Source: Heracleum sosnowskyi
Lineage: Eukaryota > Streptophyta > Magnoliopsida > Apiales > Apiaceae
Direction of reading: 5' to 3'
DNA: 64,000 nucleotides
Assembly: GCA_030848705.1 (NCBI GenBank)
Contig: JAUIZM010000017.1
Location: forward strand, 1-64,000
The translations under genes and the position numbers were made by a program. A model generated the notes under the pieces. The model had not been told where the DNA came from. It was given only the letters and a program-made list of their open reading frames with translations, and made no database searches. Of this stretch, positions 45,021-56,084 are shown piece after piece (positions within the stretch are counted from its first letter, which is position 1; each line of letters starts with the position of its first letter).

Positions 45021-45479
45021 AAGTCTCTGACTAAAAGTCTTATTAAACAGCGCCAAGTTCAATGGAATCAGGCACAGATCAAAAAAAAACTTCAGTTTCC
45101 AACAGAATTTCAGCATGTAACAACTTCAACATAATACCTGCCATAAAATAAAATTTTAATTTCCAAAATACATTTATATTGTTGGCAAAATTTAAACTCT
45201 TGTCACAGAACATATACTTCCAGGAGATTTACACCAAATATTAGTGCAAGAAAGAATTGTAAATTATAGAAGACCTGAACAAATACTCACCTCTTCATTT
45301 GAAGTGCTCGGTACATTTCCAAAATCCTCTCTGAAAGCTAGCCTTAACTTTCATACAAGTAAAGAGTCAAATGTATAAGTCAGTTTTCATTCCCAGACAT
45401 TTTATAAATAAGAAAATAAAGAGAATTGCAGGCTTAATGAATTGAAAAACAAAATTTACCTGTTCTGTGCCACTAATTT

Positions 45480-47722
45480 TCAGGTACAGGGAGACTGAAA
45501 AGTTTCCGTGGTACTGCCACTTTGTCCCAGTACTAAATTATTAAAGTCTGTAATGAAATTAAAAAAACATAGACAATTAATATATGAAAAATGGTACTTA
45601 TTAAAGACAACTAATATGTAAATTGTGAAACTAAATAGACTTGAATTACCTGCTTCTAGTTTATCAACGTCATCGTTGCTCTCTTCAACTGAAGGCACTG
45701 GGGAAGCCCGAATCCAATCCTGGCCGCAAATGAGAGCCTCTACCACTTTAGGAGTCAAAGAACTCCTAAATGAGTCAAGAACTCTTCCACCAACACTAAA
45801 AGCAGATTCTGATGCAACGGTGGAAACAGGAATGGCAAGCACATCTTTGGCAATAAGCGAAAGAACTGGATATTTTGTGGCGTTTACTTTCCACCAGTTT
45901 AAGATGTCAAACTTTTCGACATCTTTCTCTCGTTGTTCATCCAAATATTTTTCTAGTTCAGATTTCATATCATCATATTCTTCTGCTTCCAATTTATCAC
46001 TTAAAATGGATTTCAAGAGAGAAAGGTGCGAAGAAGTATCTTGTTTATCGATGTCCATGCCATCAGAATTTTGGTTCGTATTGACACCCTCACAAGTCGA
46101 ACATAAAGAACCATAAAACTCAAACAATTCTTGCAAGGTTGTCTTAACCTTTTCAACTGACCAATTTGCTTGACTCATTTCATAAATTTGATTAAAAATA
46201 GCTTTCAAATACTTGAACTTATACCGAGGATCAAGCAACATAGCAACAAACAATAACATGTTCATTTTTTCAACATTTCCCCAATATTTGTCAAACTTCT
46301 CTTTCATTTTAATGGCCATGGATCTCAATAACACATTATAACTTGCTGCCCACTCATTAATTAGACACAAAATTGAGGAAATTTCAAGAAACGAGTTATT
46401 TGAAGTAACATATAAAGAGCCAGAAATCCTCAAAGTAACATCATAAAAAGCTTTAAGAAATTTAACTAAAATTTCAGACTTTTGCCAATCCTTTTCATCA
46501 GGCAGCCCATTTTTTCACTAAGATCCTTTTTATATTTGTAATCTACCTCTTCCAAACTGTAAAAAGCCTTTTTAAATTTAATTGCAGACTCAAGCATTAG
46601 ATAAGTTGAATTCCATCTTGTTGCAACGTCTAAACATAAACGACTCTTACTTTCAATTTTTTCTTCTTTCACACATTCTTCGAATCGCTTAAGTCTTTGT
46701 GGAGACGACCTCACATACCTAAAAGCATCTCTAATTCTTTTAATCGACACATCTAATTCTTTTAATCCTTCATTTACGACAAGATTAAGGATGTGAGCAA
46801 TACAACACATATGGATAAATTCACAAGATAAGACATTTCCATCACGACTCCCTAATTTTCTTTTCAAATAATCGGCAGCCACTTCATTAGCGCTAGCATT
46901 ATCCATGGTAATAGTAAAAACTTGCTCTATTTTCCAAGAATGCAAACATTTCTCAATTTCCCTACCAATATCATCTCCCTTGTGACTAGTAATTGGACAA
47001 AAATTCAGAATTCTCTTATGCAACTCCCAATCATCATCAATAAAATGAACAGTTAGACACATATAACTAATGTTTTGCAAAGATGTCCATATATCAGTTG
47101 TGAAAGAAATTCGTTGATTGCGTTTTTGCAAAACAGATGTTAACTTCTTTCTTTCATCCAAATAAAGTTGTAAAGAACCTCTAGCTACAGTATGACGTGA
47201 AGGTATCTTAAATCGAGGTTCACAAAGTTGAATAAAATGACGAAAACCCTCTCGTTCCACAAACATAAAAGGCAACTCATCAACAACTATCATCTTGCAC
47301 AATTCTTTTTTTAAGAGCTCTTGGTCAAATTTAACGCTTATAAGTGATGCACTATTACCACCCTCCCTTAACAAACTTAGGCATTTCTGTGTTTTATTTT
47401 TTCCCCTATCAGGATTCTTGATACAAGAACGAAAGTGTTTCCACAAAGTACTAGTACCATTTGTGCTACCTGCTTTGTAAAGTTTCTTACAGTACTTGCA
47501 TCTAGCCTTAGTTATCTTTTTGCTAACATCTACTAGTTTATCAAAGCCTACCCAAACAACAGAATTATCTTTTCTATTTGTGATGAGCTCAGTTTCACTA
47601 ACCTTTTGCTGCGTTGGTTCCATTAAAATATCTGGAGTAGTAGTGTACTGATTTGTCTGTGTTGAAGTAAAATTGGGGTCCCCTGTTTGGGTTGGAACTT
47701 CATCGAACGCAAAACTTGACAT
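45480..47722 (-). pseudogene. hAT transposase, one-base frame shift and a 3' intron
   Basis: Start at 47722 (MSSFAFDEVPTQTG), right after an acceptor-like ATTGCAG; a 5'-UTR intron donor GCAAG/GTAAGA lies near 47805. BED zinc finger: VWVGFDKL ... ARCKYCKKLYKAG ... LWKHFRSC. RNase-H-like core: FTTDIWTSLQNISYMCLTVH, ITMDNASANEVAADYLKRKL, CIAHILNLVVNEGL, TRWNSTYLMLESA. C-terminal hAT dimerisation domain: ILNWWKVNATKYPVLSLIAK, PVSTVASESAFSVGGRVLD. The frame breaks at an A-run at 46509-46514 (…DLSEK, then GLPDEKDWQKSEIL in the next frame). A 102-bp intron (donor at 45649, acceptor ending 45548) keeps frame into a short last exon ending at 45480. Apart from one base the gene looks intact, about 690 residues. 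Confidence 0.9.
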
Positions 47723-48015
47723 CTGCAATCATATTAAATGAAATTAGCACAACTAATTTACAATTGAGTAATAATAACTTGATTCATGTAAAACCCTAGT
47801 CTTACCTTGCAAAGTTATAACCTGTAGATGAAATAAAAAATTTAATATATAGAGAGTGAGAGGAGAAAGACTTCGTGGAATCATGGGAGACTGAGAGAGG
47901 CAGAATAATACGGCAGAGATAGAGGAAGATTGGGTCGTGGATTACTGGATTGGTATGGTTTAACACTTAGCTTAAATTCAGTTTGTGTTGATAAGGTAAG
48001 TATAAAATTAAATTA

Positions 48016-48052
48016 TAATGTTTCTTATATATATAATATTATGTATACATAC

Positions 48053-48098
<46 letters not shown>
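48016..48098. repeat. (CATA)n / (TA)n microsatellite in the hAT element
   Basis: TACATACATACATACATACA then about 15 TA units, just inside the subterminal repeats. Confidence 0.95.
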
Positions 48099-48102
<4 letters not shown>

Positions 48103-48473
48103 TTCGGTTTAATAACGGGTTGGTTTTATATTAAACCGAAACCAACCCAAAAACCACGGGTTTTTAAATTAGTTGAACCAAAACCGTGAACCTCGTTTCG
48201 GTTTCGGTTCGGATCGGATTATTATCGGATTGGTTTAAGCGGTTTTTGCGGTTTAACCCATACAGTGATCACCCCTAACAATAGATGTGTGTGCGTAATA
48301 AATTTTAAAAGGAAAAAACTATTTAATGGAACAATAAATATAAGGTTTCACCAATATAATTATCAAAAAAAAGGTTCAACCAATATATAAAGAAGAGGAA
48401 AGCGAAGCCCAGGGCAGATTATAGATGACAGTGAAACTCATGTTTTAATAGCAAACACATTTCACTATTATAT

Positions 48474-49060
48474 ATAGTTGCACTCCAGAAAAAATATTTT
48501 ATATAAAGAATAATAAAGAACATCAATCATCACCGTTTAAAACAGAAAAAACAAACGATCAAGATTTGAAGATAGATCAAGGATATAATGGTAAATTACA
48601 CAATATTTAACAAAAACAAAAAACAATTGTCAAGTATAGACATATATCTCTGTAATTATACATACCAGCACAATACATGACGGACGATCCAGAGCATCTA
48701 ATTTCTATCGAAAAGCAGGAATTGTACGATATTTTAAAGTGAAGAACAACTGCAAATTTGTGAAGAATCGAAAGAAAGTGAAATTTTGAAGAATCTCCTC
48801 CAAATTGTTGGATGCATCGAGGTAATGATTCGTAAATCTTAGATTAATTATTATTTCGGTGAATTACATGAAATTAGGGTTTGGAGATGATTATTTCCGA
48901 TTTTGTACCAAATGAATGTTAAAATAATGTTATAATCTCTTATTTTTGGTAAAAATAAGTGGTGATTAAAGATCCGATGGATAAAAAAAACTTGAAAATG
49001 TATTCCACGTGAAATGCTTAAAAGTTATTTTTTGCGGTTTTGTGATTATACGGTTGATTC
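48474..49060. mobile_element. Left end of a MITE-D-family element
   Basis: AGTTGCACTCCAGAAAAAAT then TTTTATATAAAGAATAATAA and GAACATCA after TATATA closely match the left end of MITE D (10861). The sequence behind it is longer and different. I found no matching right end, so this may be a larger relative or a truncated copy. Confidence 0.5.
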
Positions 49061-50560
49061 TGTGATACATGTTAGATATAAATGTAAGATTCTGTGTTAG
49101 ATTCTCTTTAATCGGAGATACATATTTGAGATTCTGTGTTACATTCTCTACTAGGTTATGTTTGTGCAATTGTAAGTTGTGTTGTTTGCGTAATTGTAAT
49201 TTTGAGCATGATTTCGTGCTTGCATAACTGTTTAAATTAATTTTATACTTGGTTAGATTCTATGTTTCTCACTCTAGATATTTGTGTGAGATTCTGTGTT
49301 AAATTTTGTACTAGGTTCTGTGTGAGATTCTGTGTTAGATTCTGTGTTAAATTTTGATCATAGTTATGTTATTTGTGCAATCGTAAGTTGTGTTGTTTGG
49401 GTATCGTAATTTTGAGGATGATTATGTGTTTGTGTGAAAGTACTTGTTTAACTTATTTTTATCATTGGTTGGATTATATGTTAGATTCTATATTTGTTGC
49501 TATTTGATTCTAGGACTAACTGTTATTATATGTTCAGTTTGTCAATAGAATAAACACATGTTTTCAAATTAGTATTTTGAGATATGCTTTAGATTTGTAA
49601 CTACTTGTTCACCATTTTCTGCAATTGCAGCCTCATCTCCTCCACTTGTCTTCGGAACATAGTAATTTCTCGATCTCGTCCACCTCCTTGAAAATGGATC
49701 ATAACCAGCATTACCGGCTTTTAAGCCACTATCTGATTTAATACCAGATGCATTTTTGAAATTATATATCATATTCTTTTTTTTAATTTCTGCCAGCTTA
49801 ATAGCCATGGTATCTTTCTCGTGAGTTTGTCGGGAAGCTCCATGTGCCATTTTGCTAAATTTGACCTTTGAATAGTGATTTTTTTTTACACCGTCAAAAG
49901 TTAGAATAGCTAACTTTGGTCATGTGTTGTCATCATCACTATCATCCAATCAACCAAATCCTGTGGATCCATCATCTTCACTTCGAGAGCCAATTCCACT
50001 TCCGTCGAAGCTACTTAAACGATTACACCTATTGCTATATAGGACCTCTTTTTAACATGTGGAAAACAAATTGTGCTTCTCTAGCAAACTCAGCTATTAA
50101 TGTGTCAAACAAACAAATCGTTAAGATAATTGTAATTACTATATGCACACTCCAAAAGTGATTCTATGTTGGATTCTGTTCTTGTGAATACTTGTCAGTT
50201 AAATTAAACTAGTTTATGTTAATTTTACAATTGTATATGTGATTCTATGTTAGATCATCCTCTTTCCCTATCAACTGATGTTATTTGTGCAATCCAAAAA
50301 TGATTATGTGCTAAATTCTATATTAGTTTGTGCTCTTTGCATAAATATTACATGTATCGAAGTTAAGTTTATTTGTTCATTTAAAATGTGGTTCTTTGTT
50401 TTTAACGGTTAGTTGTATGAAGTATAATTTTAATAATTTTTGATGATACATGAGATTCTTGGCAATATTCTGTTTTTTTTCTCAAGATCATATTCGGAGA
50501 TTCTATGTATTTTGGTATCTATATGAGATTCCATGTTAAATTATGTATTTTTGGTATCTA
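49060..50560. repeat. Dispersed AGATTCT(A/G)TG(T)TTAGATTCT words
   Basis: Phrases such as GATTCTGTGTTAGATTCT, GTGAGATTCTGTG and GATTCTATGTTAGATTCTA recur about fifteen times, interrupted by the VIP5/RTF1-like fragment. The same word occurs near the right end of MITE D. It looks like an expanded interior of that element family. Confidence 0.6.
49569..49990 (-). pseudogene. VIP5 / RTF1-like (Paf1 complex) captured fragment
   Basis: The minus strand encodes GLKAGNAGYDPFSRRWTRSR then NYYVPK, preceded by AIKLAEIKKKNMIYNFKNAS, matching the C-terminal part of plant RTF1/VIP5. Just upstream, split over frames, are SRSEDDGSTGFG, DDSDDD and KKITIQRSNLAKW, which resembles the start of the Plus3 domain. 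Most of Plus3 is missing and there are stops and frame shifts. RTF1 is a Paf1-complex subunit that promotes histone modification during transcription; in Arabidopsis VIP5 affects FLC and flowering. Joining of distant protein parts without long spacers suggests a shuffled fragment inside a transposon. Confidence 0.75.
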
Positions 50561-51477
50561 CATCATCACAAAATATACAATCAATGGACGAATTTAATAT
50601 TAGATAGAACCAATAAATAAATCTTTTAATATTTGTAGGATTAAATTAATCTTATAATATTCCTATTTTTCTTAACAGGAGAAGATATTCATGACTTGTG
50701 TGATGCTCAAAAGAAAAGGTTTAAAAGGTAACATCTAGGAGCTAAACAGGTTGATTAAGCTATGTAAAACTTCGTGGTTGCAACCTTTCAAAAAAACAAT
50801 CTTTGTGAGCCACCAAGTTAGCCGACTTGTGCAACTACTTTGAAAGACAAGAGCATAACATTAAAAGAATTGCCACATCATTATTTTGTTATTGTTCATT
50901 TTTCTCCAACTGTAGAAATTTTACACGGTTATGACAGGTTCAAGCACAATTTGAAATTCAATTATTTTTATAAGCTATGTATTACAATTTTTCCTTGCAA
51001 CATTTTTTCCTTTTTTTACAATTATGCACGGAAGTCCTTTAATTTCCTCCGATTCTCCTTCATGCTAGAAAGGTAGTGCAATTCTATTTTGCTTTAACCT
51101 ATCACAATATTGTAATTTTATTAGATTGCGTCTGTATTAAATAATCATTTGTAAGATTTCGTGGTTTTGTTAATTATTGTGTAAGTGTTGACCATTTCAA
51201 GTACTAATTTTAGTCATGATTATGTAACTTTTTTGATACGGAAGCTTTCGTGATTTCAATTCTCGTTCATTTTGAAAAAAAAAAATTAGAACATATACTC
51301 ACCTGTAAATAAGTCTAATTATTCAAAAATAAAATAAAAAAATCAGACATAAATGCTAGAATTTAAAATTTTGAATCTTTTCAAAAAATAAATAAATTAG
51401 AGAATCTATAAAAAAAATCCTTTACAATTATTATTCAAATGAGTACTACCTAGTAATTGTTGAATCTCTAAAATAAA
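50560..51477. other. Unassigned AT-rich DNA
   Basis: A plus-strand frame at 50840-51076 shows no recognisable domain. Possibly the far part of the element beginning at 48474. Confidence 0.4.
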
Positions 51478-52979
51478 TCTATAACCTTTATTAATAAGCG
51501 AAACCCCCTTTTATCATGGTACCAAATTTGGTTCGCACTTTTTTTGGTTCCATCTTTTTTTTGGTTTCACCCCTAATTTTGTTTTTTTTAAATAATTATC
51601 TATTTTAAAATAAATTATATTATACCCTAAACTCCTATTTCACGTAGTAGAATTATTATATCCTAAATTCCTATTTCACGTAGTAGAACTTTATGTTGTT
51701 TTTAAATTATTATTTTTTTGTTCAATGCTCTACTTTCACCAATCTTCTAACAATTCTATTATTATTTTGAATTTTTCGTCTTACAAAAAATAATATTTTA
51801 TTTTTGACTTTTCGTCTTGCACATACAAGCAATTAAAAATCTGCATGATAAAAGGCTACCTTTCTTCTTTTGTCACTTCTTTGTCATTGTCATAACACTG
51901 TATACATATGTCAATATTATATGTGATCGCATACAATGGATAGTTAAGCCATAAAATTTAAACATTCGTATCAAGTTTTTTTAAGTATAAATTTACTACA
52001 CACTTGCTACTTCAATGTTCGACTCATATATTATATATTATTATGTTGTTTTTAGATTTAAAAAAAATTATCTAATCTCCTACTTCATAGATTATATTAT
52101 TATTGTACTCTAAACTCCTACTTCGTGTAAAATTCTAATTTTTTTCAAAAAAAAATAATTCTATGTTGTTTTGAAATTTAAAAAAATTATCTAATCTAAA
52201 ATAGATTATATTGTTATTGTACCCTAAACTCTTATTTCACGTAAAATTCTATGTTATTTTTAATAATAATAATAATAATCTAATTTAAATCTACAATAAA
52301 TTATATTGTCATTGTACGAATATATTATATTGTTATTAAATTATATTACTATTGTACCAAAATATATTATATTATTATATTATATCATATAATAGATATT
52401 ATCCAATGCTGGAGTAGTTACAATAAGATCACAACATAAGCAAACTATAGTAAGTGTAATTTGTAGTTTAGGCCATCTGAAATTTGTATTCTTAGAGTAG
52501 TTTTAATTTTTTTATAATCTTAATGTCTTGGTAAATTGAACTTAAAATATGAAACGCCAACGAATATGATTGTAGGTCATCATTACCGATGAAGTGATCA
52601 TTGTCCATCACAAAAGTACAAAAAAAGTTACTAATCGAATACAAGTTGTGGACAGATAAATTTACTTTTTAGCATGCCAAGTTTTTGTTAATACAAGTTG
52701 TGTAGAAGTAAATTCATTTTTCAGCATGTCAAGTTGTTCCATCTGCATATGAATCAATTTCATAAAAAAGGTTCGAATATTTACATCACCAATCACAAGT
52801 GCATAAATTGAATACAATTATATTTGTCATGTTATATTTATTCTTTATTCATGACTAGCCTTATTATATTTAAATAGTCCCAAATGAATTTAACTATATA
52901 TATCATGTACGATTAGTTAATTCATAAATAGGCTTAAATATTTAAATCATCCATACTGTATACGATATTGAGCTAATTT

Positions 52980-53770
52980 CTTAGTCCCTTATATTTTTTC
53001 CTTCTAGATATGTCTTTATAATTGAAAGACAAGTATGCATACAAAAAAAAGATATCGTCAAACAAGAGATCCTGAAACTATTGAGCAGTGAGATGAACGT
53101 AATGATTAAATTCTCAAAAAAATTATGTCGCATGTATTACTATCAAAAGTTTCTTTTTTTCTTAATTTTTAGAATTATTCGATTCAGATAATGATCTCTT
53201 GTGTTTTATGTATAAATAAAAAGTTGTTTCTAGAAATAAAGAAACTCAACTTGATGCCAATCTTCTAAATTTTATCCCATGTTGTATATACAAAATTTTA
53301 ATTATATATACATAGTTTACACTGTATTTGACTGATTTCTTAGTCCACTTATAATTATCCCTTACAGTTACGTCTTCAAAATTGAAATTGTAAAGATCTG
53401 TCGGAAGAGAAAGATATCGTCAAACAGAGATTCTTAAACTATTGAGCACTAGAATAAACATAATGAGAAACATCATAAAAAATATATGACACATGTATTG
53501 GTGACGAAGTTTTTTTTTGTTAATTTTTATATAATTTTTCAATTCAAGTAATGACCTCTTACGTTTCTATATAAGAGAAGGTTGTTTATGGAAAAAAAAT
53601 TCAATTGAATGAGAATCTTTTGGATCTATATACAAGTTGATGTTTCAGTTTTAAAATTAATTTGATTTTAATTACGTTTTCTATATAAATAAAAAGCTAT
53701 TTCTAGAAATAAAAAAAATCAACTGGATGGAAATATTCTAGATCTTATCCTAGGTTGATACTGCTCCACA
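52980..53770. repeat. Diverged direct repeats of about 370 bp
   Basis: AAGATATCGTCAAACA(A)GAGAT and the following sequence occur near 53050 and again near 53412; a third partial copy begins near 53670 (TATAAATAAAAAGC). Non-coding, inside the Helitron. Confidence 0.65.
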
Positions 53771-53916
53771 GTTCATTCAGATTTCGTTATGTTGTAAAGG
53801 GATAACATATAAATTTTTTACAATTAACTGAATAATAATAATATTTTCATGAGTAAAATATTTATAAAATTCAGTAAACAAATACTATAAATAAAATAAA
53901 TTTCCAAAAAGGGAAA

Positions 53917-54301
53917 ATGATTTTTTTTATCATTGAACTTTATATACTTTTAGAAACCAACCACTGAATTATAAACTTTTAGAAACCAACCACTGAACTA
54001 TAAACTTATTTGTTTATATCACTAACGTTACTCTCGAATTTCAAAATTAGCATTCCGTTAAATGATTGGCCAACGGATGTTCAGATTGAGGCTTTAATAT
54101 AAATTAGGGTTCAAGCACCAATCTAGAATCAATTAAGCATTCCGTCACTGATTTTTTAACGGAATGCTAATTATGAAATTCGAGAATAACGTTAGTGATA
54201 TAAACAAATAAATTTATAGTTCAGTGGTTGGTTTTTAAAAGTTTATAGTTCAGTGATTGGTTTCTAAAAGTATTTAAAGTTCAGTAATAAAAAAATTCAT
54301 T
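53917..54301. mobile_element. Foldback MITE with about 140-bp inverted arms
   Basis: The left arm (CTTTTAGAAACCAACCACTG, ATCACTAACGTTACTCTCGA, TTAGCATTCCGTTAAA) is inverted in the right arm (TTTAACGGAATGCTAATT, GAGAATAACGTTAGTGAT, CAGTGGTTGGTTTTTAAAAG), with about 90 bp between. No target duplication identified. Nested in the Helitron near its 3' end. Confidence 0.75.
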
Positions 54302-54609
54302 GTTCCTTCCAAAAATAATCACTCGCCCCGTGCTTCGCACGGGTTATCTTCTAGTTACATTAAAATATGAAAGTGTAACGAGACATCCTAAACTCTGGAA
54401 TCAAAATCCTCAAATCTATACACAAAATTTTATTTTTTTAAAAAGAAAACAATGAACGTTATTATTGATTCAAGTTACAAATAATTCACGTAGAATTCTC
54501 TAGAAAAATAATTCAAACCTTGAGACATAAACACTAAACTCAATACCTTAAAACCTCAAAATTTTATTATAGAATCTCTTTTAGAATCCTACATCAATAT
54601 AAAATTAGT

Positions 54610-55234
54610 TTATGAATTATATAAAATACATGCATATTCCTTCCCCGTCTCAGGGTTACTCATTGATACGTCTTTAAACCTGAAAATGGTAACCACTAAC
54701 CGCCCTGACTGGCGATCATGATCCTTCAACAGGACTTCTTCGCAGGGCATGCAGTAGGATCCCGATATTTTGGCTGGAAAAACCCAGCTTGTGATATCTA
54801 TAGGGCTTTCGCTCCTCGATTTCAACATCTCTGGATCAGACCTAAGCTTTAGAAAGAAACAACCTTCTCCATTAATCATTTTATGTTTAATACATCTTGA
54901 ATCCATCAACATGCTTGTAGTTCTTTGCAAGTTAAGACCCTACGAACAAAATATCAGTGAGAGAATCTAATATTAACATATGGTACAATATAACAAATAC
55001 TTAAAAAACCATGAAATAATTAAATGGACACAACTTTACCTTAAGAACATGACACAAAAGTATAAAAGGACCTTTTTCAAATGTGAACCAAGCGATGGTG
55101 GGTGAGCCTCCAGACAAGTTAGCATAAATATTAGTATCACCAAGTAGAAACTCAATATACAACATGTTTCGATTCATCCACAACAAAGGAATTTCTGCTC
55201 TTGATGGTTGTCTCGCTGAATTGCACACTTTCCA
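54610..55234 (-). CDS. Two exons of an unrecognised plant gene
   Basis: Exon 55234-55040 (acceptor TATGCAG, begins WKVCNSARQPSRAEIPLLW) joins in phase 0 to exon 54939-54610 through a 100-bp intron with donor AAG/GTAAAG and acceptor GTAG. The joined reading includes YIEFLLGDTNIYANLSGG, FTFEKGPFILLCHVLK, then GLNLQRTTSMLMDSRCIKH, KMINGEGCFFLKLRSD, SWVFPAKISGSYCMPCEEVL and a stop after ACILYNS. No stops within, good splice sites and non-repetitive sequence suggest a real host gene, or at least its 3' end. Upstream exons are not found up to 64000. I do not recognise the family. Confidence 0.6.
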
Positions 55235-55257
55235 CTGCATACACTACAAGGAAACAG

Positions 55258-55760
55258 GACAAAACCGACCACTACTATCGGTCGGTTATATGTACCAGCG
55301 GTCGGTTATATCCGTAAAACCGACCATATGTAGTGGTCGGTTAAAGCCTGGTCGGTTACGTCAACATGGTCAGGTTTACGGTTATAACCGACCACTACTA
55401 TCGGTCGGTTACGTTAATTTACAGACCATTGTCTACGGACCCACTTACTACATGTGGCACAACGTGGCACCACATCATCAACCTAAAACCGACCACCGGC
55501 GGTCGGTTATCCGGCTACGTAAAATGTTGACTGAGTCACAAAACCGACCGTGGTCAAATGTGCACAATCGGTCGGTTTTCTAGCAGAACACTTGTTAATT
55601 TGCATAACCGACCACCTCATAATCGACCACTCTTTAAGGAGGTGGTCGGTTTTACACTTTGAATGTGGTCAGTTATGTGTATAATCGGTCGGTTTTCTGG
55701 TAATGGAATGGTAAAAAATGGTCGGTTATGCAGCATAAACGGTCGGTTTTCTGTGTTTAT
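55258..55760. repeat. Left subterminal repeat array (AACCGACC / GGTCGGTT)
   Basis: About 17 exact copies of the 8-mer in both orientations within 500 bp. Presumed binding sites for the TNPA-type protein. Confidence 0.9.
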
Positions 55761-56084
55761 TTTTAAAAAAAATTGCAGGTTCTGCTGTTTTCCCTGTACC
55801 ATTCCAATACCAATATCAACCAACACATTGTATCCCCTGTACCATTCCAATTCCAATACCAATATCAACTATAACATTAAATCATATACCACTAACTACA
55901 ACAAAATCAAGCGCAAACATAATTGATAAAAGATAAACCATTAAAACCAAATTCAAATCCGATAAACGGATAAACCATAAAATGTTAAGTCCGATATTTT
56001 CGGACATCCAACCAACAAAGTAACATCATTACAACCAACCAACAAGTTCAGATTTAAAATGCATAAAACAAAAGACATAAAGAA

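Larger units (their letters stand above)
44526..48277 (-). mobile_element. hAT transposon, complete ends
   Basis: Terminal inverted repeats TAAGGGTGATCAC (44526-44538) and TAGGGGTGATCAC (inverted, 48265-48277), one mismatch in 13. Exact 8-bp duplication ACAATAGA at 44518-44525 and 48278-48285. Subterminal AACCGG/GGTTCGGTTT repeats occur at both ends (44545-44700 and 48100-48260), the usual transposase-binding architecture. It encodes one transposase on the minus strand. Confidence 0.95.
51478..54354 (+). mobile_element. Helitron, probable full length, non-autonomous
   Basis: Begins TCTATAACCTTTATTAATAA then GCGAAACCCCC, a typical plant Helitron 5' end. Ends with a perfect hairpin CCCGTGC-TTC-GCACGGG, then TTATCTTCTAG. 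It sits between host A (51477) and T (54355), as expected for Helitrons, which make no duplication. No Rep/helicase frame is present. The interior contains AT-rich repeats and a foldback element. Confidence 0.65.

Noticed and set aside
45625..46116. Plus-strand 163-codon frame in the hAT element
   Set aside because: Antisense to the well-supported transposase.
54610..55234. Idea that the two exons belong to a telomere-maintenance (CTC1-like) protein
   Set aside because: Only a vague impression; no motif I can name supports it, so the gene is left unidentified.
55617..55926. Short frames in the CACTA left array
   Set aside because: Composed of the GGTCGGTT repeats and flanking AT-rich DNA; no coding evidence.
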